Assembly (NCBI RefSeq): GCF_003259845.1
Contig: NZ_QLMJ01000005.1
Location: forward strand, 248,001-312,000
DNA length: 64,000 nucleotides
DNA from: Actinoplanes lutulentus
GTDB taxonomy: Bacteria; Actinomycetota; Actinomycetes; Mycobacteriales; Micromonosporaceae
Reading direction: 5' to 3'
In this document: in pieces, positions 1-8,603 of the stretch
Layout: every line of letters starts with the position of its first letter
How positions within the stretch are numbered: the first letter of the stretch is position 1
Notes under the pieces: generated by a model
Told to the model about the DNA's origin: nothing
The model's database searches: none
Seen by the model: the letters and a program-made list of their open reading frames with translations, nothing else
Position numbers and translations under genes: made by a program

Positions 1-1
1 C

Positions 2-283
2 GGCATCGTGCTGATCCCATTCCCGGGTCCCGGCTGGGCCATCGTGATCCTCGGCCTGGCCATCCTCGCCATCGAATTCCACTGGGCCCGAGGCGTCCTC
101 GCCTTCACCAAACGACATGTCCAGAGCTGGACCCACTGGATCGGCCGCCAGTCCCTGCCGATCCGCGCCCTCATCGGCCTGGTCGGCATGATCTTCATCA
201 GCGCGGTCGTGTGGGCAAGCGTCCGGGTCAGCTTCGGCATCGATCTGGTGCAGGTCGCCCTGGATTGGCTGGCGGCGCGCTGA
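2..283 (+). CDS. PGPGW-family small membrane protein (5' end outside window)
   Basis: The reading frame is open from base 2, so the true start lies upstream and only about the last 93 codons are present. The visible part begins GIVLIPFPGPGW, which carries the PGPGW signature of a small putative transmembrane family common in actinobacteria. A hydrophobic helix follows the motif, then a basic loop with FTKRHVQSW, then a second hydrophobic helix ending in LDWLAAR. It is an inner-membrane protein of unknown function. It ends about 50 bases before a tRNA gene on the same strand. Confidence 0.8.
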   Translation, partial: GIVLIPFPGPGWAIVILGLAILAIEFHWARGVLAFTKRHVQSWTHWIGRQSLPIRALIGLVGMIFISAVVWASVRVSFGIDLVQVALDWLAAR

Positions 284-334
284 CCCCTGGTTAGCGCGCC
301 CCGGCCTCTGTCTAGTAGAGTTCCTACTCGTTGA

Positions 335-409
335 GGGCGATTAGCTCAGCGGGAGAGCGCTCCGTTCACACCGGAGAGGTCACTGGTTCGATCCCAGTAT
401 CGCCCACCA
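335..409 (+). tRNA. tRNA-Val (anticodon CAC)
   Basis: Cloverleaf read by eye. The acceptor stem GGGCGAT (335-341) pairs with ATCGCCC (399-405). The D-arm is TAGCTCAGCGGGAGAGC. The anticodon arm CTCCG-TTCACAC-CGGAG gives anticodon CAC. The T-arm is ACTGG-TTCGATC-CCAGT. The discriminator A and an encoded CCA end the gene at 409. CAC reads GUG valine codons. A strong terminator-like hairpin lies 44 bases downstream. Confidence 0.95.
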
Positions 410-452
410 TGCCAGTTCCGGGGCCGAGCCCCGGAAGCCCCACGTTGCGATG

Positions 453-477
453 GCCGCCCTTTCGAGGGCGGCTTTTT
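453..477 (+). terminator. Rho-independent terminator after tRNA-Val
   Basis: An 8-bp perfect stem, GCCGCCCT/AGGGCGGC, encloses a TTCG tetraloop and is followed by five T residues (473-477). This is a classic intrinsic terminator for the tRNA transcript. The rest of the gap to base 624 shows no gene or other structure. Confidence 0.85.
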
Positions 478-624
478 GCTGTCGCTGGGTTGCGGTTGTC
501 ATGCGTGGCCCAGGTGAGTGGGATCGGTTCAGGGCCGTGCCGGGAGACCCGCTGCCGGGATCCTTCTTCCCGCGTGGGGCACCGTGAAGGTGCCAAGCCT
601 GCTTCGCGGCCAGCGCGGTCAGCC

Positions 625-1929
625 TCAGGACTCCTCTTTGCTGCCGAGCTGGCGCTGCGCCTGCCCGGCGATCTCGCCGGAGACCTTGCCCATCATCGAT
701 TTGGCCCGGCCGAAGGCCTTCACGCCGAAACGACTGGCGGCGCCGACGCCTTCCGCACCGGTCTCCAGGACCTTGTCGCCCACCGTGGTCCCGGTGTCGA
801 TGACCTTGTCGCGTACCTCGGCACCGGTGTCGAGGACCTTGTCGCGCACTTCCACGGCCGCCTCCAGCCATCGCCGGGCATTCCATGACTGACGATCGCG
901 CTCGATGCCGAGCCGTCCGTTGAACTCGACGACGGTGGTCGCGACGTGGTTGGTCGAATGCACCACGGCGCGCGACGAGGTCGGGTTCAGCAGCACCTTC
1001 GCATTGGCGGTGCCGGCGGCCGCGTCCATCCGGGCCAGCAGGCGTTCGGTGCTGCGCGAGATGAGCTCAAGGCGGTTGCGCCGGGCGATCCGGATGGCGA
1101 CGCGATGCTCCTCCAGCTCTTCCGGTGACGCGTCCAGCACCCGGTCGAGTTCGAGGACGGCGACCGCGTCCTGGAGCTGGAAGCAGCGGGCCAGGACGGC
1201 GAGCCATTCCTGGACCTTGACCTCGGCTTCCTTGGCCGTCCGGGACAGGTCGCCGACGTTTGTCGTCTCCAGTTTTTCGGCGATGGCGTCGAGCTGCCGC
1301 ACCGCGTACGCCTGGGCCCGGGCCAGCGGCATCGGAGTGGCCTGCACCTTCGACCAGGTGATCTCGGAGACCCGGCCGACCTTCTCCCGGATGGTCAGGG
1401 CCTCGCTGATGACGAGTTCCACCCCGATCATGTCGGCGACCACGGCATCGGTCTGCGCGCGGAGTACGGCGTCGACCTTCGCGTCGATCACGGCGAGATA
1501 GTCGGTGATCTCATCCATGGTCTGCTTCATCGCGAGTTGCGCCATCAGCCCGGCGGCGCCGGTCAGGAGCGCCGGGTTGGCCAGCATCGCGGCGTTCGGA
1601 GCCGTCACGATTTCGAGCAGGCCGCTGATCTTGCCGTGGTCGGTCAGCACCGCACGGCTGACCTGGCTCGTCGAGCCGGTCATCAGGTCGTACTTCTGCA
1701 TCGCCTTGGCGGACTCCGCGGACAGCTGGACCCAGCGACCGGACTGCTCGGCGATCTCGGAGCCGGCCTTGGCGATCTTCGATCCGGTTCCGAGGGCGGA
1801 GACGAGCCGCTTCAGTCCGAGGTCCTTCGACGGCAGTCGCTCAGTGGTGAGGAAGCGATCGACAGCCGCTGGATGCCCGATGACCGCCAGGCCATCGCCG
1901 TCACTGATCAGCTGAATCTCGTTCGCCAC
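625..1929 (-). CDS. Conserved hypothetical protein with C-terminal 11-residue repeats
   Basis: A 434-residue protein, not assigned to a known family. The GTG start at 1929 is chosen because AAGGAG lies about 6 bases upstream; the frame stays open further upstream without a ribosome site. The protein is mostly helical and has no signal peptide. A mildly hydrophobic Ala/Leu-rich stretch lies about 110-145 and long charged helices cover roughly 190-320. Near residues 360-392 there are three consecutive 11-residue repeats (EVRDKVLDTGA type), an amphipathic-helix periodicity seen in lipid-binding or desiccation-related proteins. The tail is basic and Gly/Ala-rich. No operon partner is evident. Confidence 0.75.
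   Translation of the reverse strand: MANEIQLISDGDGLAVIGHPAAVDRFLTTERLPSKDLGLKRLVSALGTGSKIAKAGSEIAEQSGRWVQLSAESAKAMQKYDLMTGSTSQVSRAVLTDHGKISGLLEIVTAPNAAMLANPALLTGAAGLMAQLAMKQTMDEITDYLAVIDAKVDAVLRAQTDAVVADMIGVELVISEALTIREKVGRVSEITWSKVQATPMPLARAQAYAVRQLDAIAEKLETTNVGDLSRTAKEAEVKVQEWLAVLARCFQLQDAVAVLELDRVLDASPEELEEHRVAIRIARRNRLELISRSTERLLARMDAAAGTANAKVLLNPTSSRAVVHSTNHVATTVVEFNGRLGIERDRQSWNARRWLEAAVEVRDKVLDTGAEVRDKVIDTGTTVGDKVLETGAEGVGAASRFGVKAFGRAKSMMGKVSGEIAGQAQRQLGSKEES
754..852 (-). repeat. Three in-frame 33-bp repeats encoding 11-residue units
   Basis: Inside the preceding gene, three 33-bp units encode EVRDKVLDTGA, EVRDKVIDTGT and TVGDKVLETGA. The units are conserved at charged (K/D) and hydrophobic (V/L/I) positions, which fits an extended 11/3 amphipathic helix. 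Confidence 0.8.
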
Positions 1930-2080
1930 CGTCTGCTCCTTGAGGGTTTGGGCACGGATCGGGCTCACGCTACCGACGGCGCCATCAGCCTCACCATGGT
2001 CCACTCGTCTCGATGATCATCAAGATCGGAGGATGTCAGTGGCACGGGTCGCGTACGCCGTGCCGCCGTTCGGGGTGTGG

Positions 2081-2812
2081 TTACGTGAGTGAGCCGGCGG
2101 CCGCGGCGGCTCGGTCGGCGGGCCAGGCGAAGGCGCGGCGCAGGTCGATCGGGCGGGCCACGAGCATCGTGCCGGCGAAGCGGGCTGCCGCGGCGGCGTC
2201 GCGGTCCGCACGAGGGCCCAGCGATGCCAGCGGGAAGACCCGGGTGGAGAGCTCCAGGACGCAGCTGTCCCAGCCCGGCCCGGACTCGACGCCGAAGTTG
2301 GTGATCAGCAGGCAGCGGCCCAGCTCGGCGATCGCCTTGTCGACGGTCTTCGGCGCGAAACCGAGGACGGATCGCAGCACCCGGGTCGAGGTCGGGCCCT
2401 CGTCGAGCAGGTGGCTCGCCAGCTTGCGAGAGGCCGGCGAGAGGTCCGGCACCGCCGCGAAGTCGTCGTCGTCGCCCGGCCAGTCGTACAGATCGGCGAG
2501 AAGCGCGGGGGAGAGCAGCGTCTGCTTGCCGGAGAGGTACCGGCCGAGCCACGCCTCGCCACGGACCGGCAGCTCGTCCTTCCAGGTCCACATCGCTTCG
2601 ATGTCGGCGCCCCAGCCGGAAGGCTCCCGTTCCACCGAGTCGTCCCGGGACACCTCGCGCAACGAGGGGTAACGGGCCTGCGCGCCGCCGAACAGCAGGC
2701 ACAGGTGCAGGTCCTCGACATAGGCGCGGGCCTCGTCGAGGGTCCGGATCGGGGGCCGGTTCAACCACCACCGTTCGAGCCGGGCCTCGGTCAGGTCAGT
2801 CGTATCGGTCAT
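2081..2812 (-). CDS. Conserved hypothetical, possibly AlkZ-related winged-helix protein
   Basis: A 243-residue cytoplasmic protein. The ATG at 2812 overlaps the stop of the upstream amidohydrolase gene as ATGA, so the two are translationally coupled; a GTG two codons earlier is also possible. The N-terminal part contains WWLNRPP and TLDEARAYVEDLHLCLLF. The middle has LSPASRKLASHLLDEGPT followed by a helix-turn-helix-like stretch (TSTRVLRSVLGFAPKTVDKA). This resembles small proteins described as related to the AlkZ/YcaQ DNA glycosylases, but the resemblance is from memory and weak. The C-terminus is Ala/Arg-rich. No catalytic residue can be named. Confidence 0.65.
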   Translation of the reverse strand: MTDTTDLTEARLERWWLNRPPIRTLDEARAYVEDLHLCLLFGGAQARYPSLREVSRDDSVEREPSGWGADIEAMWTWKDELPVRGEAWLGRYLSGKQTLLSPALLADLYDWPGDDDDFAAVPDLSPASRKLASHLLDEGPTSTRVLRSVLGFAPKTVDKAIAELGRCLLITNFGVESGPGWDSCVLELSTRVFPLASLGPRADRDAAAAARFAGTMLVARPIDLRRAFAWPADRAAAAAGSLT

Positions 2813-4449
2813 GTCCACTCGCCTCGCCGGTCGTACACACAGGCTCCTTCGCGGATCGTCAGGTCGACCACAGCCTCGCCCAGCGACTCGTCGCCGAGGG
2901 CGACGACATCCCGGTCGAGCACCACCAGATCCGCGGGCGAGCCCGGCGTGAGCGCGGCGGTCCCGTGCGTCACCTGGGCCGAGCCGCTGGTGTACGCGTG
3001 CAGAATCTCCGTCCCGCTGATCCGTTCACCCGGGTTGAACGGCACACCGGTGAAGCCGGGTCCCAGCCACGGCGCGCTCGCCAGCGCGGGCAGACGGGTC
3101 GCCGCCACGTACGCGCCCCAGAGCGGGTTCGGGCTGCTGACCGGCCAGTCACTGCCGGCGGCGAGGGCGGCTCCGGCGCGGAGCAGGCTGCCGAACGGGT
3201 ACTGCCTGCCGGTCCGCTCCGGCCCGATCATCTTGTCGTACCGCTCGCGCATCCCGGGGATCTCGGCCGCCCACAGCGGTTGCACGATAGCGGTGACCCC
3301 GAGCTCGGCGAACCGGGGCAGGTCCGCGTCGGCGACCAGCTGAACGTGGGCGATCTGATGCCGTCCGTGCCGGGCCTCCGGGTCCCGGCGGGCCACCGCG
3401 ACCGCGTCCAGGCACTCGCGGACCGCCCGGTCGCCGACCGCATGGAAATGCACCGCGAAACCGGCCCGGTCGAGCGCGACCACCGCCTCGGTGAGCTCAC
3501 CGGCGCTGAGCCGGCCGGGCCGGGTGACGGCCCGGTCGAGGTACGGCGACAGCAGCGCCGCCCAGCCGTTCTCGCAGATACCGTCCTGCATGATCTTCAC
3601 GTGGCCGGCGCTCAGGCCGGCCGAGTCCGCGGCCGCTCGCCGTTCCCGCAGCTCGGGCACCTGCTCCGGGCCGCGTGCCGGGTCCCACCACAGCGCCAGC
3701 GTCACCCGGCCGGTCAGCTCGCCGCGGCGGGCGAGCTCCAGATATTGCGGCAACGGGTCGGGCAGGCCGAGGTACGCCCCGACGAGCGCGTCCTGCCAGG
3801 CGGTGATGCCGTTGCGGTGCAATGTCCGCTGTGCGGTGAGGAGCGCCTGGCGCACGGTGGCGTCGTCCAGCGGTGGCAGATGCCGGGCCACCAGGTCGGC
3901 GGCGGCCTCGTGGAGAGTGCCGGCCGGCGCGCCACCTGTTGTGCGGGCGATCCGGCCGCCGGCCGGGTCGGGCGTACCGGCGGTGATGCCGGCGGCGGAC
4001 AGAGCGGCGGAGTTGACCCAGGCGTCGTGCAGGTCGGAGCCGAGCAGGTAGACCGGCCGGTCGGGAACGATCCGATCCAGCTCGGCGGCCGTCGGCTCAT
4101 CGCCGGGGAAGAACGCCGAGTACCACCCGCCGCCGACGATCCAGGGCAGCTCGGGGTGGCGCGCCGCGTAGTCGCGGATCAGATCGGCGTAACCGGCGGT
4201 GTCGGCGGCCGGCCGCAGATCGCACCACATCTCCAGCAGCCCGGCGGCGAGCGGATGCACGTGCGCGTCTTGGAAACCGGGCATGACCATGCGGTCGCCG
4301 GTGTGGATTATTCGTGTTTCCGGGCCGGCCTGGCTGAGTATTCCGGCGCTGTCCCCGACGCTCTGTATTCGGTTTCCGGATATCGCGATAGCGTCGGATA
4401 CGCCGTTTCCGAATACGCGTCCGCCGGTCAAGATCAAGTCTACATTCAC
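2809..4449 (-). CDS. YtcJ-type metal-dependent amidohydrolase
   Basis: A 546-residue member of amidohydrolase family 3 (YtcJ-like), enzymes that hydrolyse amides and related C-N bonds with one or two metals. It starts NVDLILTGGRVF and has the metal-binding PGFQDAHVHP motif near residue 65. Further motifs are VKIMQDG, HFHAVGDRAV (metal His), HQIAHVQ and the late Asp motif AAGSDWPVSSPNP. It ends with the usual GSPADLVVLDRD beta-sandwich strand. The GTG at 4449 is chosen because AGGAA precedes it and the composite N-terminal beta-domain begins there; longer starts add a basic tail unlike the family. It is the first gene of a two-gene operon and diverges from the ATP-grasp operon. The substrate is unknown. 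Confidence 0.88.
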   Translation of the reverse strand: MNVDLILTGGRVFGNGVSDAIAISGNRIQSVGDSAGILSQAGPETRIIHTGDRMVMPGFQDAHVHPLAAGLLEMWCDLRPAADTAGYADLIRDYAARHPELPWIVGGGWYSAFFPGDEPTAAELDRIVPDRPVYLLGSDLHDAWVNSAALSAAGITAGTPDPAGGRIARTTGGAPAGTLHEAAADLVARHLPPLDDATVRQALLTAQRTLHRNGITAWQDALVGAYLGLPDPLPQYLELARRGELTGRVTLALWWDPARGPEQVPELRERRAAADSAGLSAGHVKIMQDGICENGWAALLSPYLDRAVTRPGRLSAGELTEAVVALDRAGFAVHFHAVGDRAVRECLDAVAVARRDPEARHGRHQIAHVQLVADADLPRFAELGVTAIVQPLWAAEIPGMRERYDKMIGPERTGRQYPFGSLLRAGAALAAGSDWPVSSPNPLWGAYVAATRLPALASAPWLGPGFTGVPFNPGERISGTEILHAYTSGSAQVTHGTAALTPGSPADLVVLDRDVVALGDESLGEAVVDLTIREGACVYDRRGEWT

Positions 4450-4561
4450 AGATTTCCTATGGAGTAAGTGCGAATTGTGGCGCGATCTGTTTCGGGCACG
4501 TTTCGCGCCGGGTAAGGACCGATTCGGGCTGGTTCGCCTGGCGGAAAACGTCCGGTCGAAC

Positions 4562-4577
4562 AGCACGCTAGCGTGCT
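4562..4577. promoter_or_regulatory. 16-bp perfect palindrome in the divergent promoter region
   Basis: AGCACGCTAGCGTGCT is a perfect palindrome in the 316-base gap between the amidohydrolase (minus) and the ATP-grasp operon (plus). A smaller inverted repeat, GTCCA-gtt-TGGAC, lies at 4621-4633. The position and symmetry suggest a regulator-binding site, but no regulator gene is adjacent. Confidence 0.45.
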
Positions 4578-4692
4578 CACGCAATGCCTGCGACCCCGTG
4601 CGTCTCACATCCACAGGGATGTCCAGTTTGGACCCACTATGGTGGTGAGTGATCGTTAAGTGTCGTCAATCAGATGGTCGATCACCGATGTC

Positions 4693-4721
4693 TTGCATCC
4701 TTCTGGGGATCGCGGCATAGT
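4693..4721 (+). promoter_or_regulatory. Candidate promoter of the ATP-grasp operon
   Basis: TTGCAT (4693-4698) and CATAGT (4716-4721) are separated by 17 bases and resemble a housekeeping -35/-10 pair. They lie about 45 bases before the first gene of the operon. The match to the -10 consensus is only 4 of 6, so this is tentative. Confidence 0.35.
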
Positions 4722-4765
4722 TCCTCTCCGTTACCCGAGGAAACCACCTAATACAGCGGGGGCTT

Positions 4766-5962
4766 GTGGTGGGAAGAATCCTGATGGTCGGCTGTGGATG
4801 GATGGGCAGGCCCTATTTGCGGCGTGCTCACGAGCGAGGGATGCGAGTCGCGATCCTCGATACGCCGGCCGCGTTGTCCTGGGACGAGACCAAGGCGGCG
4901 ATGGGTCCCGGCGACCGGGGTTACCCGGTGACCGGCACCGACGACGAGGGCTGGCTCGCGGCCGCCACGGCCGCGCTCGCCGACGGCCCGGTGGACGGCG
5001 TGGTGGCGTTCTCCGAGCCGCACGTGGTGGCCGCCGCGCTGATCGCGGAGGAGCTCGGCCTGCCCGGCCCCGGTGTCCGCGCCGCGGTCGTCTCCCGGAA
5101 CAAGCTGATGCAGCGGGAGCTGTTCGGCCGGGCCGGGCTCGCCCAGCCCGCACACTTCCACGCCCGGGACGCGGATGCCGCGGCCGGGTTCGCCGCCGGG
5201 CGCTGGCCGGTGATCGCCAAGCCGCTGTCCGGCTCGGGCAGCCACGGCGTCCAGGTGCTGGGCGACGAGTCCGAGCTGCGTGCCTGGGCCGCCGGGCACG
5301 GCGACCGCGAGACGTTCCTGGTGGAGGAGTTCCTGGACGGGCCGGAGGTGAGCGTCGAAGCGCTGCTCGTCGACGGCGAGGTCCGGTTCAGCAACGTCAC
5401 CGACAAGACGGTGAGCGGCCTGCCCTTCCGGGTCGAGCTGGAGCACCACGTGCCGGCCGCCCTGGCACCGGCGGTACGCGCGGCGATCGAGCGAGTGCTG
5501 ATCGGGGTCACGACGGCGATCGGGCTGCGCACCGGCGTGGTCCACCTGGAGCTGATCCTCCAGGCCGGCGGGCCGTCCGTCGTGGAGATCGCGGCCCGGA
5601 CGCCCGGCGATTACCTGATGGACGTCATCGAGGCGGCCACCGGCGTCGACCTGTACGACGCGGTGATCGCCGCGGCCTGCGGCCTGCCGCTGGAGATCGG
5701 CAAGTCTCGGCCGGACGTGGCCTCGGTCTGGTTCCCCACCCCGGCTGCCGGCACCGTGGAGTCGATCGAGGGCGCCGAGAGCATCGACCGGATGCCCGGG
5801 GTCGTCAAGATCGAGATCGACGTGCTGCCCGGCGACGAGGTGCACCCGCTGCGGTCCTCGATGGACCGGGTCGGGATGGTGATCTACCGAGCCCCCGACC
5901 GGGACGGCCTCGACGATCTGCTGACCGCGATCCGCAGCCGGCTGATCTTCAAGATCCGATGA
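4766..5962 (+). CDS. ATP-grasp ligase (amino acid ligase type), first operon gene
   Basis: A 398-residue ATP-grasp enzyme of the carboxylate-amine ligase type, which makes an acyl-phosphate and joins it to an amine. The N-terminal Rossmann-like part (ILMVGCGWMG) is followed by the ATP-grasp core. WPVIAKPLSGSGSHGVQ holds the ATP-binding Lys and Gly-rich loop near 155-170, FLVEEFLDGPEVSVEALL contacts the adenine, and VHLELIL with VEIAARTPGDYLMD gives the metal-binding Glu and Arg/Asn region. Tandem GTG codons stand at 4766 and 4769; the GGGGG at 4758-4762 favours either. It is related in layout to the next gene and starts the eight-gene operon. The likely role is peptide- or amide-bond formation in a small-molecule pathway. 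Confidence 0.85.
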   Translation: MVGRILMVGCGWMGRPYLRRAHERGMRVAILDTPAALSWDETKAAMGPGDRGYPVTGTDDEGWLAAATAALADGPVDGVVAFSEPHVVAAALIAEELGLPGPGVRAAVVSRNKLMQRELFGRAGLAQPAHFHARDADAAAGFAAGRWPVIAKPLSGSGSHGVQVLGDESELRAWAAGHGDRETFLVEEFLDGPEVSVEALLVDGEVRFSNVTDKTVSGLPFRVELEHHVPAALAPAVRAAIERVLIGVTTAIGLRTGVVHLELILQAGGPSVVEIAARTPGDYLMDVIEAATGVDLYDAVIAAACGLPLEIGKSRPDVASVWFPTPAAGTVESIEGAESIDRMPGVVKIEIDVLPGDEVHPLRSSMDRVGMVIYRAPDRDGLDDLLTAIRSRLIFKIR

Positions 5963-7176
5963 GCGGCGCCTCGGAACCGCCGGTCGTGCTCGTCGACCCG
6001 GCGATGACCGGCCGCGGGTTCAAGGACGCCTGCCGCCGGCGTGGCCTGCCCACTATCGCTCTCTACACCCTCGACGACTCGTTGCTGACCACGTACGACC
6101 GCGACTACGGCGACGGCGACCGGCACGTGGTCCGGGCCGCCGACTCGGCCGCCGCCCGGGCGCAGCTGCCCGCCGTGATCCGCGCGGTGGTCCCGACCAG
6201 CGAGCCGTCGATCGTGGTGGCCGACGAGCTCAGCGAGCAACTGGACCTGCCGGGCAACCCGGCGGCGACCGCGCCGGCCCGGCGCAGCAAGGCGGCGATG
6301 CGCGAGCGGGCGCTGCACCACGGCGTACGCGTACCCGCCTTCGCCGTGACCGCCCGCCCGGATGTGTTCGCGGCAGCGCGGCGGATCGGTTTTCCGGCGA
6401 TCGCGAAACCACACACGGGCGCCGGCTCGCACGGTGTCGTGCTCATCCCGGACGCGGCCGCGCAGCCGGAGCTGATCGGCCACGACCTGTTCGGCCACCG
6501 CGCCGGCGAGTGGCTCGTGGAGCGTTACGTCCGCGGCCGTGAGCTGGCGGTCAACACGTTCAGCCACCGAGGCCGGCACCGGATCCTGGACATCTGGGAG
6601 TACCGGCAGCCCACCTCCGCCGATTACGACCAGCCGTACTGGGACGTGGTGCAGGTCCGGCCGGAGGACCCGGACTGGGCCGTCGCCGCCGCGTTCGTCG
6701 AGCGGGTTCTCGATGTGTTCGGTGTGGACCTCGGCCCGGGACACACCGAGATCAAGATCGACGAGGAGGGTCCCTGCCTCATCGAGCTGGCGAGCCGCCT
6801 GCCCGGCGCGCACATGGTCGACCACTGGCAGGCGCACAGCTCGATCCGGCCGTACGACGACACCCTGGCCGCGTACCTCGGTGAGGATCCCGGTCTGCTC
6901 GACCGGGACCTGGCCTTCGACGCGGTGCTGGGCATCTGCTGCCTGCGCAACGACGAGCGGCCCGGCGTGATCGAGGACCTCATCGGGCTCGACGAGGCCC
7001 GGCGGACGCCCGGCGTCGACGCCGTCATCTGCGACCTGGCCCCCGGCGACCACGTGCCGCTCACCCGCGACCTCGGCTCGCTCGTCGGTTTCGTGCTGGT
7101 GCACGGCGACGACGAGCGGGCTGTCGCCGAACTGCTCCGCACGGTCCGTGACAAGGTGCGATTGGAATTGAAGTGA
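5959..7176 (+). CDS. ATP-grasp ligase, second operon gene
   Basis: A 405-residue ATP-grasp protein whose ATG overlaps the previous stop (ATGA). The ATP-binding segment is FPAIAKPHTGAGSHGVVLI near residue 140, followed by WLVERYVRGRELAVNTF. The metal and substrate region is GHTEIKIDEEGPCLIELASR, with LPGAHMVDHW after it. It resembles ligases that act on amino acids or carboxylated precursors. Its sequence is clearly distinct from the first and third ATP-grasp genes of the operon, so each may catalyse a different amide bond. No carrier-protein or condensation domain is present. Confidence 0.85.
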   Translation: MSGASEPPVVLVDPAMTGRGFKDACRRRGLPTIALYTLDDSLLTTYDRDYGDGDRHVVRAADSAAARAQLPAVIRAVVPTSEPSIVVADELSEQLDLPGNPAATAPARRSKAAMRERALHHGVRVPAFAVTARPDVFAAARRIGFPAIAKPHTGAGSHGVVLIPDAAAQPELIGHDLFGHRAGEWLVERYVRGRELAVNTFSHRGRHRILDIWEYRQPTSADYDQPYWDVVQVRPEDPDWAVAAAFVERVLDVFGVDLGPGHTEIKIDEEGPCLIELASRLPGAHMVDHWQAHSSIRPYDDTLAAYLGEDPGLLDRDLAFDAVLGICCLRNDERPGVIEDLIGLDEARRTPGVDAVICDLAPGDHVPLTRDLGSLVGFVLVHGDDERAVAELLRTVRDKVRLELK

Positions 7177-8603
7177 TCAACTTTCTGCCCGGCAAGACCC
7201 TGATGAAGTTCGACCGCCAGCTGCCGTTCTACAACTGGCTCTATCCGATGAAGGGCCAGGAACTCGACACCGTCTCGCACCACGACTTCCACACCGGGGT
7301 GCGTACCGACGGGGTGCGCTCGCGGGCGCTCTACTTCCACATCCCGTTCTGCGACACGATCTGCACGTTCTGCACGCTCAACCGCGGACTCGGCAGCTCC
7401 GGTGACGAGCAGATCGAGACGTACGTCCAGGCGCTGCTCAAGGAGATCGCCCTCAAGGGCAAGTACGCCGAGGTCACGTCGGTGCCGATCCGGGCGATCT
7501 TCTTCGGCGGTGGCACGCCGACCACCCTCACGGCCGGGCAGATCACCCGCATCGGCCGGGCGATCCACGACAACTTCGACCTCAGCGCGCTGGAGGAGTT
7601 CACCTTCGAGGCGGAGGTCAAGAGCGTCACCGAGGAGAAGTGCGCGGCGATGCGCGACATCGGCGTGAACAAGGCGCGTTTCGGTCTGCAGAGCTTCGAT
7701 CCGCTGTACCGCGAGATGTTCAACATCACCGCGACGATCGAGCAGGAGCACGAGGCCGCCGCGCTGTTCGCGCGCTACTTCGACTACACCAGCTTCGACA
7801 TGATCTACGGGATGCACGGGCAGACGTTCGAGCAGTTCTCCCGGGACATCGAGTACGCGACCAGCATGGGCACCGCCACGATGGAGCTGTACCCGATCAG
7901 CAACGTGGTGACCCAGGCGCCGCTGCACCGCAACTACGCCGCGCGCGGGCTCGAGCCGCTGAGCTTCATCGACAAGATGGCGCAGAGCATCTACCTGAAC
8001 CAGTACCTGCGCGCCTCCGGGTTCCAGCAGCACAACGGCCACGGCTTCCTGCGGCTGCCGGACGGTGCCCGGCCCGGCCCGCACTTCATCAACCGCGATT
8101 ACGTGAACCTGTACAACACGCACACCTGGTCGCACCACGACGACGAGCTGATCGGGCTGGGCAACAGCGCGATCTCGCAGGTCGCCAACCACACCGTGAT
8201 GAACGACGACAACCGGGCGACGTACGTGAAGAACCTGCTCGACTCGAACGACGTGAAGATCAACCTGAGCATCGGCGACGGTATCCCGTACGAGCGCGGC
8301 ATCATCCTCTACCTGCCCTACTTCGGCTGGCTGGACAAGAGCCGGATCGCCTGGGAGCACATCCCGTCGGAGATCACCGACAAGCTCGGGACGCTGGTCC
8401 AGGAGGGGATGCTGGAGGAGGACGCCCAGGAGTACCGGATCACCGAGCTCGGCTGGGTCTGGTACGTGAACATGATGTATTACCTGTCCCCGGCGTCGGA
8501 CCAGAAGGTGCTCGACGAATTCACCGCGCTGAAGCGGCGGACCAGGGGCCTGACCGACGGCGACGACCGGATGCTCCCACTGCTCCAGGTCGGTGCCCGT
8601 TGA
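7173..8603 (+). CDS. HemN-like radical SAM enzyme
   Basis: A 476-residue coproporphyrinogen-oxidase-like radical SAM protein. The GTG start overlaps the previous stop (GTGA). The cluster motif is C60-x3-C64-x2-C67 in HIPFCDTICTFC, followed by IFFGGGTPTTLTAGQI (AdoMet-binding GGxP motif), FTFEAEVKSVT and KARFGLQSF, all HemN hallmarks. It carries the usual C-terminal HemN domain (ERGIILYLPYFGW...). HemN-like proteins in biosynthetic loci are often methyltransferases or cyclopropanases that use one or two AdoMet molecules; in CC-1065 biosynthesis such a protein works with a methyltransferase. The operon context argues against a haem-biosynthesis role. Confidence 0.88.
   Translation: MINFLPGKTLMKFDRQLPFYNWLYPMKGQELDTVSHHDFHTGVRTDGVRSRALYFHIPFCDTICTFCTLNRGLGSSGDEQIETYVQALLKEIALKGKYAEVTSVPIRAIFFGGGTPTTLTAGQITRIGRAIHDNFDLSALEEFTFEAEVKSVTEEKCAAMRDIGVNKARFGLQSFDPLYREMFNITATIEQEHEAAALFARYFDYTSFDMIYGMHGQTFEQFSRDIEYATSMGTATMELYPISNVVTQAPLHRNYAARGLEPLSFIDKMAQSIYLNQYLRASGFQQHNGHGFLRLPDGARPGPHFINRDYVNLYNTHTWSHHDDELIGLGNSAISQVANHTVMNDDNRATYVKNLLDSNDVKINLSIGDGIPYERGIILYLPYFGWLDKSRIAWEHIPSEITDKLGTLVQEGMLEEDAQEYRITELGWVWYVNMMYYLSPASDQKVLDEFTALKRRTRGLTDGDDRMLPLLQVGAR

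Noticed and set aside
335..409. tRNA-Val as an integration site for a genomic island
   Set aside because: No repeated tRNA 3' end, integrase or composition break was found in the following sequence.
331..888. An open frame running through the tRNA gene
   Set aside because: It starts inside tRNA-Val, crosses a strong terminator and overlaps a better-supported gene.
4660..5958. Long N-terminal extension of the second ATP-grasp protein
   Set aside because: The frame is open upstream, but that part is antiphase to the first ATP-grasp gene and Arg-rich; the ATGA overlap at 5959 is the natural start.
7173..8603. Housekeeping HemN/HemW for haem synthesis
   Set aside because: The gene is translationally coupled on both sides to biosynthetic-type genes and no other haem-pathway gene is near.
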